Notes under the pieces: model-generated | The model's database searches: none | What the model saw: the letters and a program-made list of their open reading frames with translations, nothing else | Told to the model about the DNA's origin: nothing | Source of the DNA: Pseudomonas zanjanensis | GTDB lineage: Bacteria > Pseudomonadota > Gammaproteobacteria > Pseudomonadales > Pseudomonadaceae | Reading direction: 5' to 3' | DNA length: 64,000 nucleotides | Assembly (NCBI RefSeq): GCF_014268745.2 | Contig: NZ_JABWRB020000005.1 | Location: 1 to 64,000, forward strand | Position numbers and translations under genes: made by a program | Part shown: piece by piece, positions 40,998 to 49,751 of the stretch | Layout of the letters: every line of letters starts with the position of its first letter | How positions within the stretch are numbered: position 1 is the first letter of the stretch

Positions 40998-43403
40998 ATG
41001 AAACGCACCCTCATCGCCTTCCTCTCATTGATCGTCACCACGATCATCGTCGCGGGCGGCTACCTCTACAGCAAGCAGCCCACCCGCCAAGGCACGATGC
41101 AGGTGCAAGGGCTGCAGGGCTCGGTGACGGTGCGCTACGACGAGCGCGGTGTGCCGCATATTCGCGCCGAGAACGAAGCCGACCTGTACCGCGCCCTCGG
41201 TTATGTCCATGCCCAGGATCGGCTGTTCCAGATGGAGATCATGCGCCGCCTCGCCCGGGGCGAGCTGGCCGAGGTGCTGGGGCCGAAGCTGCTGGACACC
41301 GATAAGCTGATGCGCAGCCTGCGTATCCGCGAGCGTGCCGCGACCTACATCACCGAGCAGGACCCGCAATCCCCCGCCTGGGTCGCCATGCAGGCTTACC
41401 TGGACGGTATCAACGCCTACCAGGACAGCCACACCCGTCCCGTGGAGTTCGACGTGCTGGGCATTCCCAAGCGCCCCTTCACCGCCGAAGACACCGTGAG
41501 CGTCACCGGCTACATGGCCTACAGCTTCGCCGCGGCCTTTCGCACCGAACCCCTGCTGACCTATGTGCGCGATGTGCTGGGTGCCAACTACCTGAATATT
41601 TTCGACCTCGATTGGCAGCCCCAGGGCGTACTGGCCGAAGGGCGCAAGGTCGGCCTGCCCCTGGCCGCCGCCGACTGGAAGGACCTCAACGCCCTGGCCC
41701 GCCTGAGCGAGCAGGCCCTGGCCGACAATGGCTTGCCGCAGTTCGAAGGCAGCAACGCCTGGGCGGTCGCCGGCAGCCGTACCCGCAGCGGCAAGCCGTT
41801 GCTGGCGGGCGACCCGCACATTCGTTTTTCCACGCCGTCGGTGTGGTACGAGGCGCACCTGTCGGCCCCCGGCTTTGAGCTCTACGGGCAATACCAGGCA
41901 TTGCTGCCCTTTGCGACGCTGGGCATGAGCAAGGATTTCGGCTGGAGCGTCACCATGTTCCAGAACGACGACCTGGACCTGATCGCCGAGAAGGTCAACC
42001 CGGACAATCCCGAGCAGGTCTGGTATCGCGACCAATGGGTGGACATGACCCGCAGCGAGCAGCAGATCGCGGTCAAGGGCCAGGCGCCGGTGACGCTGGT
42101 GCTGCGCCAGTCGCCCCACGGTCCGATCGTCAACGATGCCCTCGGCGCGAACGCCGGCAAGACTCCGGTCGCCATGTGGTGGGGATTCCTGGAAAGCCGC
42201 AACCCGATCCTCGACGCCTTCTACCAGCTCAACCGCGCCGACACCCTCGCCAAGGCCCGCGGCGCTTCGGCCAAGATCCACGCACCGGGGCTGAACGTGG
42301 TCTGGGCCAATGCCAAGGGGGACATCGGCTGGTGGGCCGCTGCGCAATTGCCCAAGCGCCCCGCCGGCGTGAAGCCTGGCTTCATTCTCGATGGCAGCAG
42401 CCCGGAGGCGGAAAAGGAAGGTTTCTATCCGTTCAGCAGCAACCCGCAGGAAGAAAATCCGGCGCGGGGCTACATCGTCTCGGCCAATTTCCAACCGGTG
42501 CCGGCCAGCGGCATCGAGATCCCCGGCTACTACAACCTTGCCGACCGTGGCCAGCAACTCAACCACCAGCTCAGCGACAAGCAGGCGAAGTGGGACCTGG
42601 AAAGCACCCAGAAACTGCAGTTGGGCACCACCACCGCCTACGGTCCTCGCCTGCTTGCACCGCTGGTGCCGGTGCTGCGTGGGGTGGTCAGTGACCCACA
42701 GCAACGCAAATGGGTGGAACAATTGGCCCAGTGGCCGGGCGATTATCCCCTGGACTCCATCAGCGCCACGCTGTTCAACCAGTTCCTGTTCAACCTGGCC
42801 GATGCCGCTCTGCACGATGAACTGGGCGACGGGTTCTTCGAAACGGCCCTGTCGACCCGGGTGATCGACGCGGCCCTGCCACGCCTGGCAGCCGCAGAGG
42901 ACTCACCGTGGTGGGACGACCGCACGACCCTCGGCACCGAGACCCGTGCCGACACCGTTAAAAAGGCCTGGGACAAGAGCCTCGCCCATCTGAAGGCCAC
43001 CCTCGGCGAAGACGCCACGCAATGGCAATGGGGCAAGGCCCACACCCTGACCCACGGCCACCCGCTGGGCCTGCAAAAGCCCCTGGACCGGATCTTCAAC
43101 GTCGGCCCGTTCGCCGCGCCCGGCACTCACGAAGTGCCCAACAACCTCTCCGCCCGGATCGGCCCGGCGCCGTGGCCGGTGACCTACGGGCCTTCGACCC
43201 GGCGCATCATCGACTTCGCCGACCCGAGCCACAGCGTCACCGTCAACCCGGTAGGCCAGAGCGGCGTGCCTTTCGACAAGCATTACGAGGATCAGGCCGA
43301 GGCGTACATCGAGGGGCTGTATCACCAGGCGCACCTGGCCGAGGAAGAAGTGACGGCCAACACCCATGGCACCTTGAAGCTGTTGCCGGCCCGGACGCCC
43401 TGA
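40998..43403 (+). CDS. hacB: Penicillin-acylase family AHL acylase HacB-like
   Basis: 801-residue Ntn-hydrolase precursor. An N-terminal signal/anchor (about 1-25) precedes the alpha part, a linker and the beta subunit, which begins at Ser252 in EGSNAWAVAG, the autocatalytic nucleophile. Later segments such as the HGPIVND motif and MWWGFLESRNP fit the family. Position next to spuH matches P. aeruginosa HacB (PA0305), which hydrolyses acyl-homoserine lactones; other amides could also be substrates. AAGGAC precedes the ATG at 40998; an upstream in-frame start (40947) is less likely. Confidence 0.87.
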   Translation: MKRTLIAFLSLIVTTIIVAGGYLYSKQPTRQGTMQVQGLQGSVTVRYDERGVPHIRAENEADLYRALGYVHAQDRLFQMEIMRRLARGELAEVLGPKLLDTDKLMRSLRIRERAATYITEQDPQSPAWVAMQAYLDGINAYQDSHTRPVEFDVLGIPKRPFTAEDTVSVTGYMAYSFAAAFRTEPLLTYVRDVLGANYLNIFDLDWQPQGVLAEGRKVGLPLAAADWKDLNALARLSEQALADNGLPQFEGSNAWAVAGSRTRSGKPLLAGDPHIRFSTPSVWYEAHLSAPGFELYGQYQALLPFATLGMSKDFGWSVTMFQNDDLDLIAEKVNPDNPEQVWYRDQWVDMTRSEQQIAVKGQAPVTLVLRQSPHGPIVNDALGANAGKTPVAMWWGFLESRNPILDAFYQLNRADTLAKARGASAKIHAPGLNVVWANAKGDIGWWAAAQLPKRPAGVKPGFILDGSSPEAEKEGFYPFSSNPQEENPARGYIVSANFQPVPASGIEIPGYYNLADRGQQLNHQLSDKQAKWDLESTQKLQLGTTTAYGPRLLAPLVPVLRGVVSDPQQRKWVEQLAQWPGDYPLDSISATLFNQFLFNLADAALHDELGDGFFETALSTRVIDAALPRLAAAEDSPWWDDRTTLGTETRADTVKKAWDKSLAHLKATLGEDATQWQWGKAHTLTHGHPLGLQKPLDRIFNVGPFAAPGTHEVPNNLSARIGPAPWPVTYGPSTRRIIDFADPSHSVTVNPVGQSGVPFDKHYEDQAEAYIEGLYHQAHLAEEEVTANTHGTLKLLPARTP

Positions 43404-43507
43404 ATCGGGCGTGCAGGACTTTTTTCATCGTTAGCCGGGCTTGATCGTCATGGATGGTCAAGACTACAGGGGCACACTTGCCCGTCTCTTCCACAGGAGT
43501 CAACGCT

Positions 43508-43849
43508 ATGTTCAACAACTGGTCCGAGCTGCTGCCCACCATCAAGAGCGCCTTTGGTGCCCTGGGCAAAAGCAATCCGAAGATGGTCAAGGCCTACATG
43601 GCCTTGGACGAAGCCGCGGCGGAGAACAATGTGCTCGATGCCAAGACCCGGGAACTGATCTCCATCGCCGTCGCCATCACCACGCGCTGTGACGGCTGCA
43701 TCGGCGTACACACCGACGCCGCCATCAAGGCCGGCGCCACCCGCGAAGAAATCGCCGCCACCCTGGCCACGGCAGTGTCCCTCAACGCGGGCGCGGCCTA
43801 CATCTACTCCCTGCGAGCGCTGGAGGCTCATGACGCGTTGAAGAAGTGA
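43508..43849 (+). CDS. AhpD-like carboxymuconolactone decarboxylase family protein
   Basis: 113 residues, all-helical CMD domain with the CDGCIGVHTDAA motif (CxxC with nearby His) typical of AhpD-like peroxidase or alkylhydroperoxidase partners rather than true decarboxylases. CAGGAG gives a clear start at 43508. Independent of hacB by a 104-base gap; the function in this place is unknown. Confidence 0.85.
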   Translation: MFNNWSELLPTIKSAFGALGKSNPKMVKAYMALDEAAAENNVLDAKTRELISIAVAITTRCDGCIGVHTDAAIKAGATREEIAATLATAVSLNAGAAYIYSLRALEAHDALKK

Positions 43850-43891
43850 CGGGCCAATAACCCCACAGGTCGCTATCGTCGGATCGCCGCC

Positions 43892-43913
43892 CGGAGCAAG
43901 CTCGCTCCCACAG
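43892..43913. repeat. Solitary REP half
   Basis: Single CGGAGCAAGCTCGCTCCCACAG-type arm, a hybrid between the two REP families, in the 335-base gap before spuH. The gap holds only repeats. Confidence 0.7.
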
Positions 43914-43957
43914 GATTTACTGGTGATCAATCCATGGTGTGATGATTTGGAAGCTTT

Positions 43958-44053
43958 TGTGGCGAGGGAGCTTGCTCCCGCTGGGTCGCGCAGCGCCCCC
44001 AAAAAAAGCGATGAGCGCTGCGCACTCAAGCGGGAGCAAGCTCCCTCGCCACA
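43958..44053. repeat. REP pair (REPIN), GAGGGAGCTTGCTCC family
   Basis: Inverted pair in the convergent gap between the AhpD-like gene and spuH, directly beside another REPIN of the other family. Confidence 0.9.
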
Positions 44054-44076
44054 GGACCGTGGCGTTCCCAAAAACT

Positions 44077-44166
44077 TGTGGGAGCGGGCTTGCTCGCGAA
44101 AGCGGTGTATCAGCCAACATGAATGTTGAATGTACCTCCGTCTTCGCGAGCAAGCCCGCTCCCACA
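44077..44166. repeat. REP pair (REPIN), GCGGGCTTGCTCGC family
   Basis: Inverted pair 23 bases after the previous REPIN; its spacer is nearly the same as those at 12220 and 16094. Confidence 0.9.
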
Positions 44167-44184
44167 TTGGGTGCCAGTATCGGG

Positions 44185-45072
44185 TCAGACCGGCGCGGTC
44201 TCGGCCCGGCGGACTTCCGGTTGTTTCCAGGAATCGGCGGCGCTTTCTTCGATGGCTTGCTGGATCGCGCGCTTGCGATTTTCTTCGGCGCGGCGGCTGA
44301 AGTACCAGACCAGGAAAGTCACCAGCGACACCGCCAGCAGAATCAGGCTCGCCACGGCGTTGATTTCCGGTTTCACCCCCAAGCGCACGGCCGAGAACAC
44401 TTCCATCGGCAAGGTCGTCGAACCAGGACCGGAGACGAAGCTCGCCAGCACCAGGTCGTCCAGGGACAACGCAAAGGACATCATGCCCCCCGCCGCCAGC
44501 GATGGTGCGATCATCGGGATGGTGATCAGGAAGAACACCTTCCACGGCCGCGCACCGAGGTCCATGGCCGCCTCTTCGATGGACAGGTCCAGCTCACGCA
44601 AGCGTGCCGAGACCACCACCGCCACATAGGCCGCACAGAACGTGGTGTGGGCGATCCAGATCGTGACGATGCCACGCTCCTGGGGCCAGCCGATCATCTG
44701 CGCCATGGCCACGAACAGCAGCAACAGCGACAGGCCGGTGATCACTTCCGGCATCACCAGCGGCGCGGTGACCAGGCCGCCGAACAGCGTGCGGCCCTTG
44801 AAGTGGGTGATGCGGGTCAGCACGAAGGCCGCCAGCGTCCCCAGGGCCACCGCGGCAATCGCCGTGTAGCAGGCGATTTCCAGCGAGCGCATCACCGAGC
44901 CCATCAACTGGCTGTTGTCCAGCAGACCGACGTACCACTTGACCGACCAGCCGCCCCACACCGTCACCAGTTTCGAGGCGTTGAACGAATAGATCACCAA
45001 GATCAGCATTGGCGCGTAGATGAACAGCAAACCCAGCACCAGCATCAGGCTTGAAAAACTGAAGCGCTTCAT
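44185..45072 (-). CDS. spuH: Polyamine ABC transporter permease SpuH (PotI-like)
   Basis: 295-residue inner-membrane permease with six predicted helices and the EAA loop (EEAAMDLGARPWKVFFLITIP) that contacts the ATPase. A charged, alanine/glutamate-rich C-terminal tail (about 255-295) is longer than in E. coli PotI. It starts with a four-base overlap (ATGA) on spuG and ends the spuDEFGH transporter operon. REPINs follow. Confidence 0.95.
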   Translation of the reverse strand: MKRFSFSSLMLVLGLLFIYAPMLILVIYSFNASKLVTVWGGWSVKWYVGLLDNSQLMGSVMRSLEIACYTAIAAVALGTLAAFVLTRITHFKGRTLFGGLVTAPLVMPEVITGLSLLLLFVAMAQMIGWPQERGIVTIWIAHTTFCAAYVAVVVSARLRELDLSIEEAAMDLGARPWKVFFLITIPMIAPSLAAGGMMSFALSLDDLVLASFVSGPGSTTLPMEVFSAVRLGVKPEINAVASLILLAVSLVTFLVWYFSRRAEENRKRAIQQAIEESAADSWKQPEVRRAETAPV

Positions 45073-45989
45073 TCCTTGCCCTCCATTTCTTTGGCCTGAC
45101 TGCGGTTGAACAGGATGATGGGCACGATCAGGATCGCCAGCATCACCACCGCCAGGGCGGACGCCACCGGCCAGTCACGGTTGTTGAAGAATTCCTGCCA
45201 CAGCACTTTGCCGATCATCAGGGTTTCCGGGCCACCCAGCAGTTCCGGGATCACGAACTCGCCCACCACAGGGATGAACACCAGCATTGCGCCTGCGATG
45301 ATGCCGTTCTTGGACAGCGGCACGGTGATTTTCCAGAAGCTGTTGAAGGTGCTCGAACCCAGGTCGGAGGCGGCCTCCAGCAGGCTTTGGTCGTGTTTGA
45401 CCAGGTTGGCGTACAACGGCAGGATCATGAACGGCAGATAGGAGTAGACGACCCCGATATACACCGCCAGGTTGGTGTTGAGGATCTGCAGAGGCTCGCT
45501 GATCCAGCCCATGCTCATCAGGAAGCCGTTGAGCAAGCCGTTGTTGCTGAGGATGCCCATCCACGCATAGACGCGGATCAGGATCGCGGTCCAGGTCGGC
45601 ATCATGATCAGCAGCACCAGCACCGTCTGCATCTCTTTGCGGGCATTGGCGATGCCGTAGGCCATCGGATAACCGATCAGCAGGCACAGGACCGTGCTGA
45701 TCAAGGCCATCTTCAGCGAGCCGAGGTAGGCGGCGATGTACAACTCGTCCTCGCTCAGCATCACGTAGTTGGCAAGGTTGAGCAGCACCTGCAGCTTCTG
45801 GTCGACGTAGCTGTAGATCTCGGTGTAGGGCGGAATGGCCACGTCGGCTTCGGCGAAGCTGATCTTCAGGACGATGAAGAACGGCAGCATGAAGAACAGG
45901 AACAGCCAGATGAAAGGCACCCCGATGACCAGTTGGCGGCCACCGGGTGTTATTCGATCGAGTCGGCGTTTGAGTTTGCGCATGTTCAT
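45069..45989 (-). CDS. spuG: Polyamine ABC transporter permease SpuG (PotH-like)
   Basis: 306-residue permease partner of SpuH, six membrane helices, EAA motif near LLEAASDLGSSTFNSFWKITVP. Starting at 45989 makes an ATGA overlap with spuF; a second ATG two codons later is equally in frame. Confidence 0.95.
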   Translation of the reverse strand: MNMRKLKRRLDRITPGGRQLVIGVPFIWLFLFFMLPFFIVLKISFAEADVAIPPYTEIYSYVDQKLQVLLNLANYVMLSEDELYIAAYLGSLKMALISTVLCLLIGYPMAYGIANARKEMQTVLVLLIMMPTWTAILIRVYAWMGILSNNGLLNGFLMSMGWISEPLQILNTNLAVYIGVVYSYLPFMILPLYANLVKHDQSLLEAASDLGSSTFNSFWKITVPLSKNGIIAGAMLVFIPVVGEFVIPELLGGPETLMIGKVLWQEFFNNRDWPVASALAVVMLAILIVPIILFNRSQAKEMEGKE

Positions 45990-47128
45990 GAGCGAAGCAC
46001 CACGCCGCTGTCGTCTTCCCACCAGACGAACACCTGGTCGCCCCAGGTCGGACGCTGGCCACGGCGTTCGGCGTTGGCGACGAAGGATTGCACGAGCTTG
46101 CCGCTCGGCAGTTCGACATAGAACACCGAGTGGCCGCCTAGGTAGGCGATGTCATGGACCTTGCCGCTGGACCAGTTGTGCTCGCAGGTCGGCTGCTCGG
46201 ACGTGACCAACAGTTTCTCCGGGCGAATGGCGTAGGTCACGGACTTGTCCTGCACCGAGGTGCTGATGCCGTGGCCGACGTAGATGCTGCGGTCCAGGTC
46301 CTTGCAGGTCAGCACCGCGTGGCCTTCGGCGTCGTCCACCACTTCCGTCTCGAAGATGTTGACGTTGCCGATGAATTCGCAGACCAGGCGGCTGGTCGGG
46401 GTTTCGTAGATGTCGATCGGGCTGCCGATCTGGGCGATCCAGCCCAGGTGCATGATCGCGATGCGCTCGGCCATGGTCATGGCCTCTTCCTGGTCGTGGG
46501 TCACCATGACGCAGGTCACGCCGACCCGCTCGATGATCTCCACCAGCTCAAGCTGCATTTGCGAACGCAGCTTCTTGTCCAGGGCGCCCATCGGCTCGTC
46601 GAGCAGCAACAGCTTGGGCCGCTTGGCCAGGGAACGGGCCAAGGCCACACGCTGGCGCTGGCCGCCGGACAGTTGGTGCGGCTTGCGCTTGGCGTACTGG
46701 CTCATCTGCACCAGCTTGAGCATCTCCGCCACGCGGGCATCGATCTCGGCTTTCGGAATTTTGTCCTGTTGCAGGCCGAAGGCGATGTTCTGCGCCACGG
46801 TCATGTGGGGGAACAAGGCGTAGGACTGGAACATCATGTTGATCGGCCGCTCGTAGGGCGGCATGTCGGTGATGTCCACACCGTCGAGGAAAATCCGTCC
46901 CTCGGTGGGCCGCTCGAAACCGGCCAGCATGCGCAGCAAGGTGGATTTGCCCGATCCCGAACCGCCGAGCAAGGCGAAGATCTCGCCTTTCTTGATTTCC
47001 AGGGACACATCGTCCACGGCAATCGTCTCGTCGAACTTCTTCGTGACCCGGTCGATTTTGACCAGCACCTGCTTGGGTGTCTGGTCGCCCTCGAGGGCTT
47101 TCTTATAGGCGCCGGAGGCAACTGCCAT
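45986..47128 (-). CDS. spuF: Polyamine ABC transporter ATPase SpuF (PotG-like)
   Basis: 380-residue ATPase: Walker A GGSGSGKST, Q-loop FQSYALF, signature LSGGQRQRVALARSL, Walker B LLLLDEPMGALD, switch His in VTHDQEEA, and a C-terminal TOBE-like regulatory domain from about residue 290. GGGAG precedes the ATG. It follows spuE after 60 bases. Confidence 0.96.
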   Translation of the reverse strand: MAVASGAYKKALEGDQTPKQVLVKIDRVTKKFDETIAVDDVSLEIKKGEIFALLGGSGSGKSTLLRMLAGFERPTEGRIFLDGVDITDMPPYERPINMMFQSYALFPHMTVAQNIAFGLQQDKIPKAEIDARVAEMLKLVQMSQYAKRKPHQLSGGQRQRVALARSLAKRPKLLLLDEPMGALDKKLRSQMQLELVEIIERVGVTCVMVTHDQEEAMTMAERIAIMHLGWIAQIGSPIDIYETPTSRLVCEFIGNVNIFETEVVDDAEGHAVLTCKDLDRSIYVGHGISTSVQDKSVTYAIRPEKLLVTSEQPTCEHNWSSGKVHDIAYLGGHSVFYVELPSGKLVQSFVANAERRGQRPTWGDQVFVWWEDDSGVVLRS

Positions 47129-47188
47129 TTACGAAACTCCCACAGAATTTGCAGTTCGCCCCAAGGAGGCGAACAAGAGTGTTGACGT

Positions 47189-48286
47189 TTATTTACCCGA
47201 TTTGACCTTGGTCCAGCTGCGGGTCATGAGTCGTTGGATCTTGGGCGGCAACTCGGAGTTGACGTAGAGCTTGTCGACGACCGCTTGCGGTGGATAAACC
47301 GCTTCATCGGTGCGTACTTTCTGGTCCATCAGTTCGCCAGCCTTGGGGTTCGGGTTGGCATAACCGACAACGTCGCTGACCTGGGCGATGACCTCAGGCT
47401 TGAGCACATAGTTGATGAAGGCATGGGCTTGCTTGACGTTGCCGGCATCACGGGGAATCGCCAGCATGTCGAACCAGAGGTTGCCGCCTTCCTTGGGAAT
47501 CACGTAGGCGATGTCGACGCCCTTGCCGGCTTCGCTGGCACGTTCGCGGGCCTGGAAGATGTCCCCGGAAAAACCGGCGGCCACGCAGATCTCGCCATTG
47601 GCCAGGTCGGAGATGTATTTGGAGGAGTTGAAGTAGGTCACGTAAGGCCGGATCTTGAGGAGTTGGGCCTCGGCCTTCTTGTAGTCTTCAGGGTCTTCGC
47701 TGTTGGGGTTCAGGCCCAGGTAGTTGAGCATCGCCGGAATCATCTCGTCACCCGAATCGAGGAACGAAACGCCGCAGCTGGACAGCTTCTTGATGTTTTC
47801 CGGCTCGAACAGCATGGCCCACGAATCGATCTTGTCGACACCCAGGACTGCCTTGATTTTCTCGACGTTATAGCCGATGCCGTTGGTGCCCCACAGGTAA
47901 GGCACGGCGTACTGGTTGCCCGGGTCGTTCTTTTCCAGGCGCTTGAGCAGCACCGGGTCGAGATTGGCGTAATTGGGCAACTGCGCCTTGTCGAGCTTCT
48001 GGAAAGCCCCGGCCTTGATCTGCTTGCCCAGGAAGTGGTTGGACGGCACGACCACGTCGTAACCGGTGCGCCCCGCCAGCAACTTGCCTTCCAGGGTTTC
48101 GTTGGAGTCAAACACGTCATACACCGGCTTGATGCCCGTGGCTTTTTCGAAATCCGCCAGGGTGGTCTCGCCGATGTAGTCCGACCAATTATAAATATGC
48201 ACAGTGGAGGCAGCCTGGACACTGACGGCGAGCGTCAGGCCGGCGCCCACCAGCAAGGCGTTGCGTAACAAAGAAAAGACTGGCAC
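47189..48286 (-). CDS. spuE: Periplasmic polyamine-binding protein SpuE (spermidine type)
   Basis: 365-residue PotF-type binding protein with signal peptide ending SVQAAS and the motif IYNWSDYIG followed by FDSNETLEGKLLAG. In P. aeruginosa the corresponding SpuE prefers spermidine and SpuD putrescine; the same division is inferred here by order. The start is GTG preceded by a GAGGAC site. It is about half identical by eye to the SpuD beside it, a tandem duplication. Confidence 0.93.
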   Translation of the reverse strand: MPVFSLLRNALLVGAGLTLAVSVQAASTVHIYNWSDYIGETTLADFEKATGIKPVYDVFDSNETLEGKLLAGRTGYDVVVPSNHFLGKQIKAGAFQKLDKAQLPNYANLDPVLLKRLEKNDPGNQYAVPYLWGTNGIGYNVEKIKAVLGVDKIDSWAMLFEPENIKKLSSCGVSFLDSGDEMIPAMLNYLGLNPNSEDPEDYKKAEAQLLKIRPYVTYFNSSKYISDLANGEICVAAGFSGDIFQARERASEAGKGVDIAYVIPKEGGNLWFDMLAIPRDAGNVKQAHAFINYVLKPEVIAQVSDVVGYANPNPKAGELMDQKVRTDEAVYPPQAVVDKLYVNSELPPKIQRLMTRSWTKVKSGK

Positions 48287-48417
48287 GTGGAGGTCCTCTT
48301 AAATAGTTGGGCCCAAGTTGCCCCCGTTACGTGACCCTTGCTGGGGCCCTGCAACAAAACCGGCGCGCAACTTACCCTCGATAAACCGATCCCGCAAAAC
48401 TTTTAGTTATTTATGGG

Positions 48418-48456
48418 CTCCTGTTGCCGCCGCCGCGCTGGCCGCGACAACAGGAG
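48418..48456 (-). other. Strong hairpin between spuD and spuE
   Basis: A nine-base stem CTCCTGTTG / CAACAGGAG with a GC-rich 21-base loop sits 16 bases after the spuD stop, in a 186-base spacer. No T-run follows, so it is more likely an mRNA-stabilising or processing structure than a terminator; it could let spuD be made in excess over spuE and the permease. Confidence 0.6.
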
Positions 48457-48472
48457 GGTGCTTCAGGCCGGC

Positions 48473-49585
48473 TTATTTACCGGATTTGATCTTGGTCCAG
48501 CTGCGGGTCAGGATCCGCTGGGTCGCGGCTGGCAAGTCGGCGATGGCGTACAGCTTGGCCTTCACTTCGTCCGATGGATAAATGCTCGGGTCACCGGAGA
48601 TTTCCTTGTCCACCAGAGCGGTGGCGGCCTTGTTGCCGTTAGGGAAACGCACGTTGTCGGTGATCTCAGCCATGACTTCCGGCTGCATGATGAAGTTCAT
48701 CCACTTATAAGCGGCCTCGACGTTTTCGGCATCCTTGGGAATGGCGACCATGTCATAGAACGAACCGGCACCTTCCTTCGGAATGGTGTAGGCCACTTTC
48801 ACTTTGCCGCCAGCTTCGGCAGCGCGGCTCTTGGATTGCTCGATATCACCCGAGTAACCCACGGCGACGCAGATGTTGCCGTTGGCCAGGTCGGAAATGT
48901 ATTTGGACGAGTGGAAGTAACCGATCGATGGGCGCAACTTGAGGAACAGCGCCTCGGCCTCGGCCAGTTGCTTCTTGTCTTGGCTGTCGGTCGGATAACC
49001 GAGGTAATGCAGGGCCACCGGAATCATTTCGGTTGGCGAATCGAGGAAGCTCACACCGCAGCTCTTGAGCTTGGCGATGTTCTCGGGCTTGAGCAGGGTG
49101 TCCCAGGAGTCGATCTTGTCGACGCCCAATGCGGCCTTGACCTTCTCGGGGTTGTAACCGATGCCGATGGTGCCCCACATGTAAGGGAAGGCATGTTTGT
49201 TGCCCTGGTCGCTGGCATCGCCGACGGCCTTGAGCAGGTCGGTGTCCAGGTTCTTCCAGTTAGGCAGCTTGGACTTGTCCAGCTCCTGGTAGACGCCGGC
49301 CTTGATCTGCTTGGCCAGGAAGTTGTTCGACGGCACCACGATGTCATAACCGGATTTGCCAGCCAGCAACTTGGCTTCCAGGGTTTCGTTGCTGTCGAAC
49401 ACGTCGTAGACGACTTTGATCCCCGTTTCCTTTTCGAACTTGGCAACGGTGTCCGGCGCAATGTAGTCGGACCAGTTATAGACGTGCAGCACTTTGTCGT
49501 CCGCCTGGACGGCGCCCGCCATCACGCCCATCAGGGACATGGCGAGGAGGGTCTTGCCAGCTATCTTCATACCTAATGCCTTCAT
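48473..49585 (-). CDS. spuD: Periplasmic polyamine-binding protein SpuD (putrescine type)
   Basis: 370 residues, signal peptide MKALGMKIAGKTLLAMSLMG ending VQA-DD, then VYNWSDYIAPDT and FDSNETLEAKLLAGKSGYD. GGAG precedes the ATG at 49585; an internal ATG five codons later is possible. It opens the transporter part of the locus after a 166-base gap below spuC, which probably has its own promoter as in P. aeruginosa. Confidence 0.93.
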   Translation of the reverse strand: MKALGMKIAGKTLLAMSLMGVMAGAVQADDKVLHVYNWSDYIAPDTVAKFEKETGIKVVYDVFDSNETLEAKLLAGKSGYDIVVPSNNFLAKQIKAGVYQELDKSKLPNWKNLDTDLLKAVGDASDQGNKHAFPYMWGTIGIGYNPEKVKAALGVDKIDSWDTLLKPENIAKLKSCGVSFLDSPTEMIPVALHYLGYPTDSQDKKQLAEAEALFLKLRPSIGYFHSSKYISDLANGNICVAVGYSGDIEQSKSRAAEAGGKVKVAYTIPKEGAGSFYDMVAIPKDAENVEAAYKWMNFIMQPEVMAEITDNVRFPNGNKAATALVDKEISGDPSIYPSDEVKAKLYAIADLPAATQRILTRSWTKIKSGK

Positions 49586-49751
49586 GGATTGATGCTCCAA
49601 TTATTCTTTTTAGCCACGTTCAGTAGCCGGCTCGCGGGCAACTTGAACAGGCGGTAGTCTGGCAAGTTACAGGGCAGGCTTTCAACACAAGCCCAGTCTT
49701 TTGTTCGCGCTGGGCGAGGCCCTTGCAGGCACCTCGCTCAGAGCCTAGCAC

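Noticed and set aside
41025..42815. Long minus-strand frame opposite hacB
   Set aside because: Shadow frame of a strongly codon-biased gene; repetitive composition.
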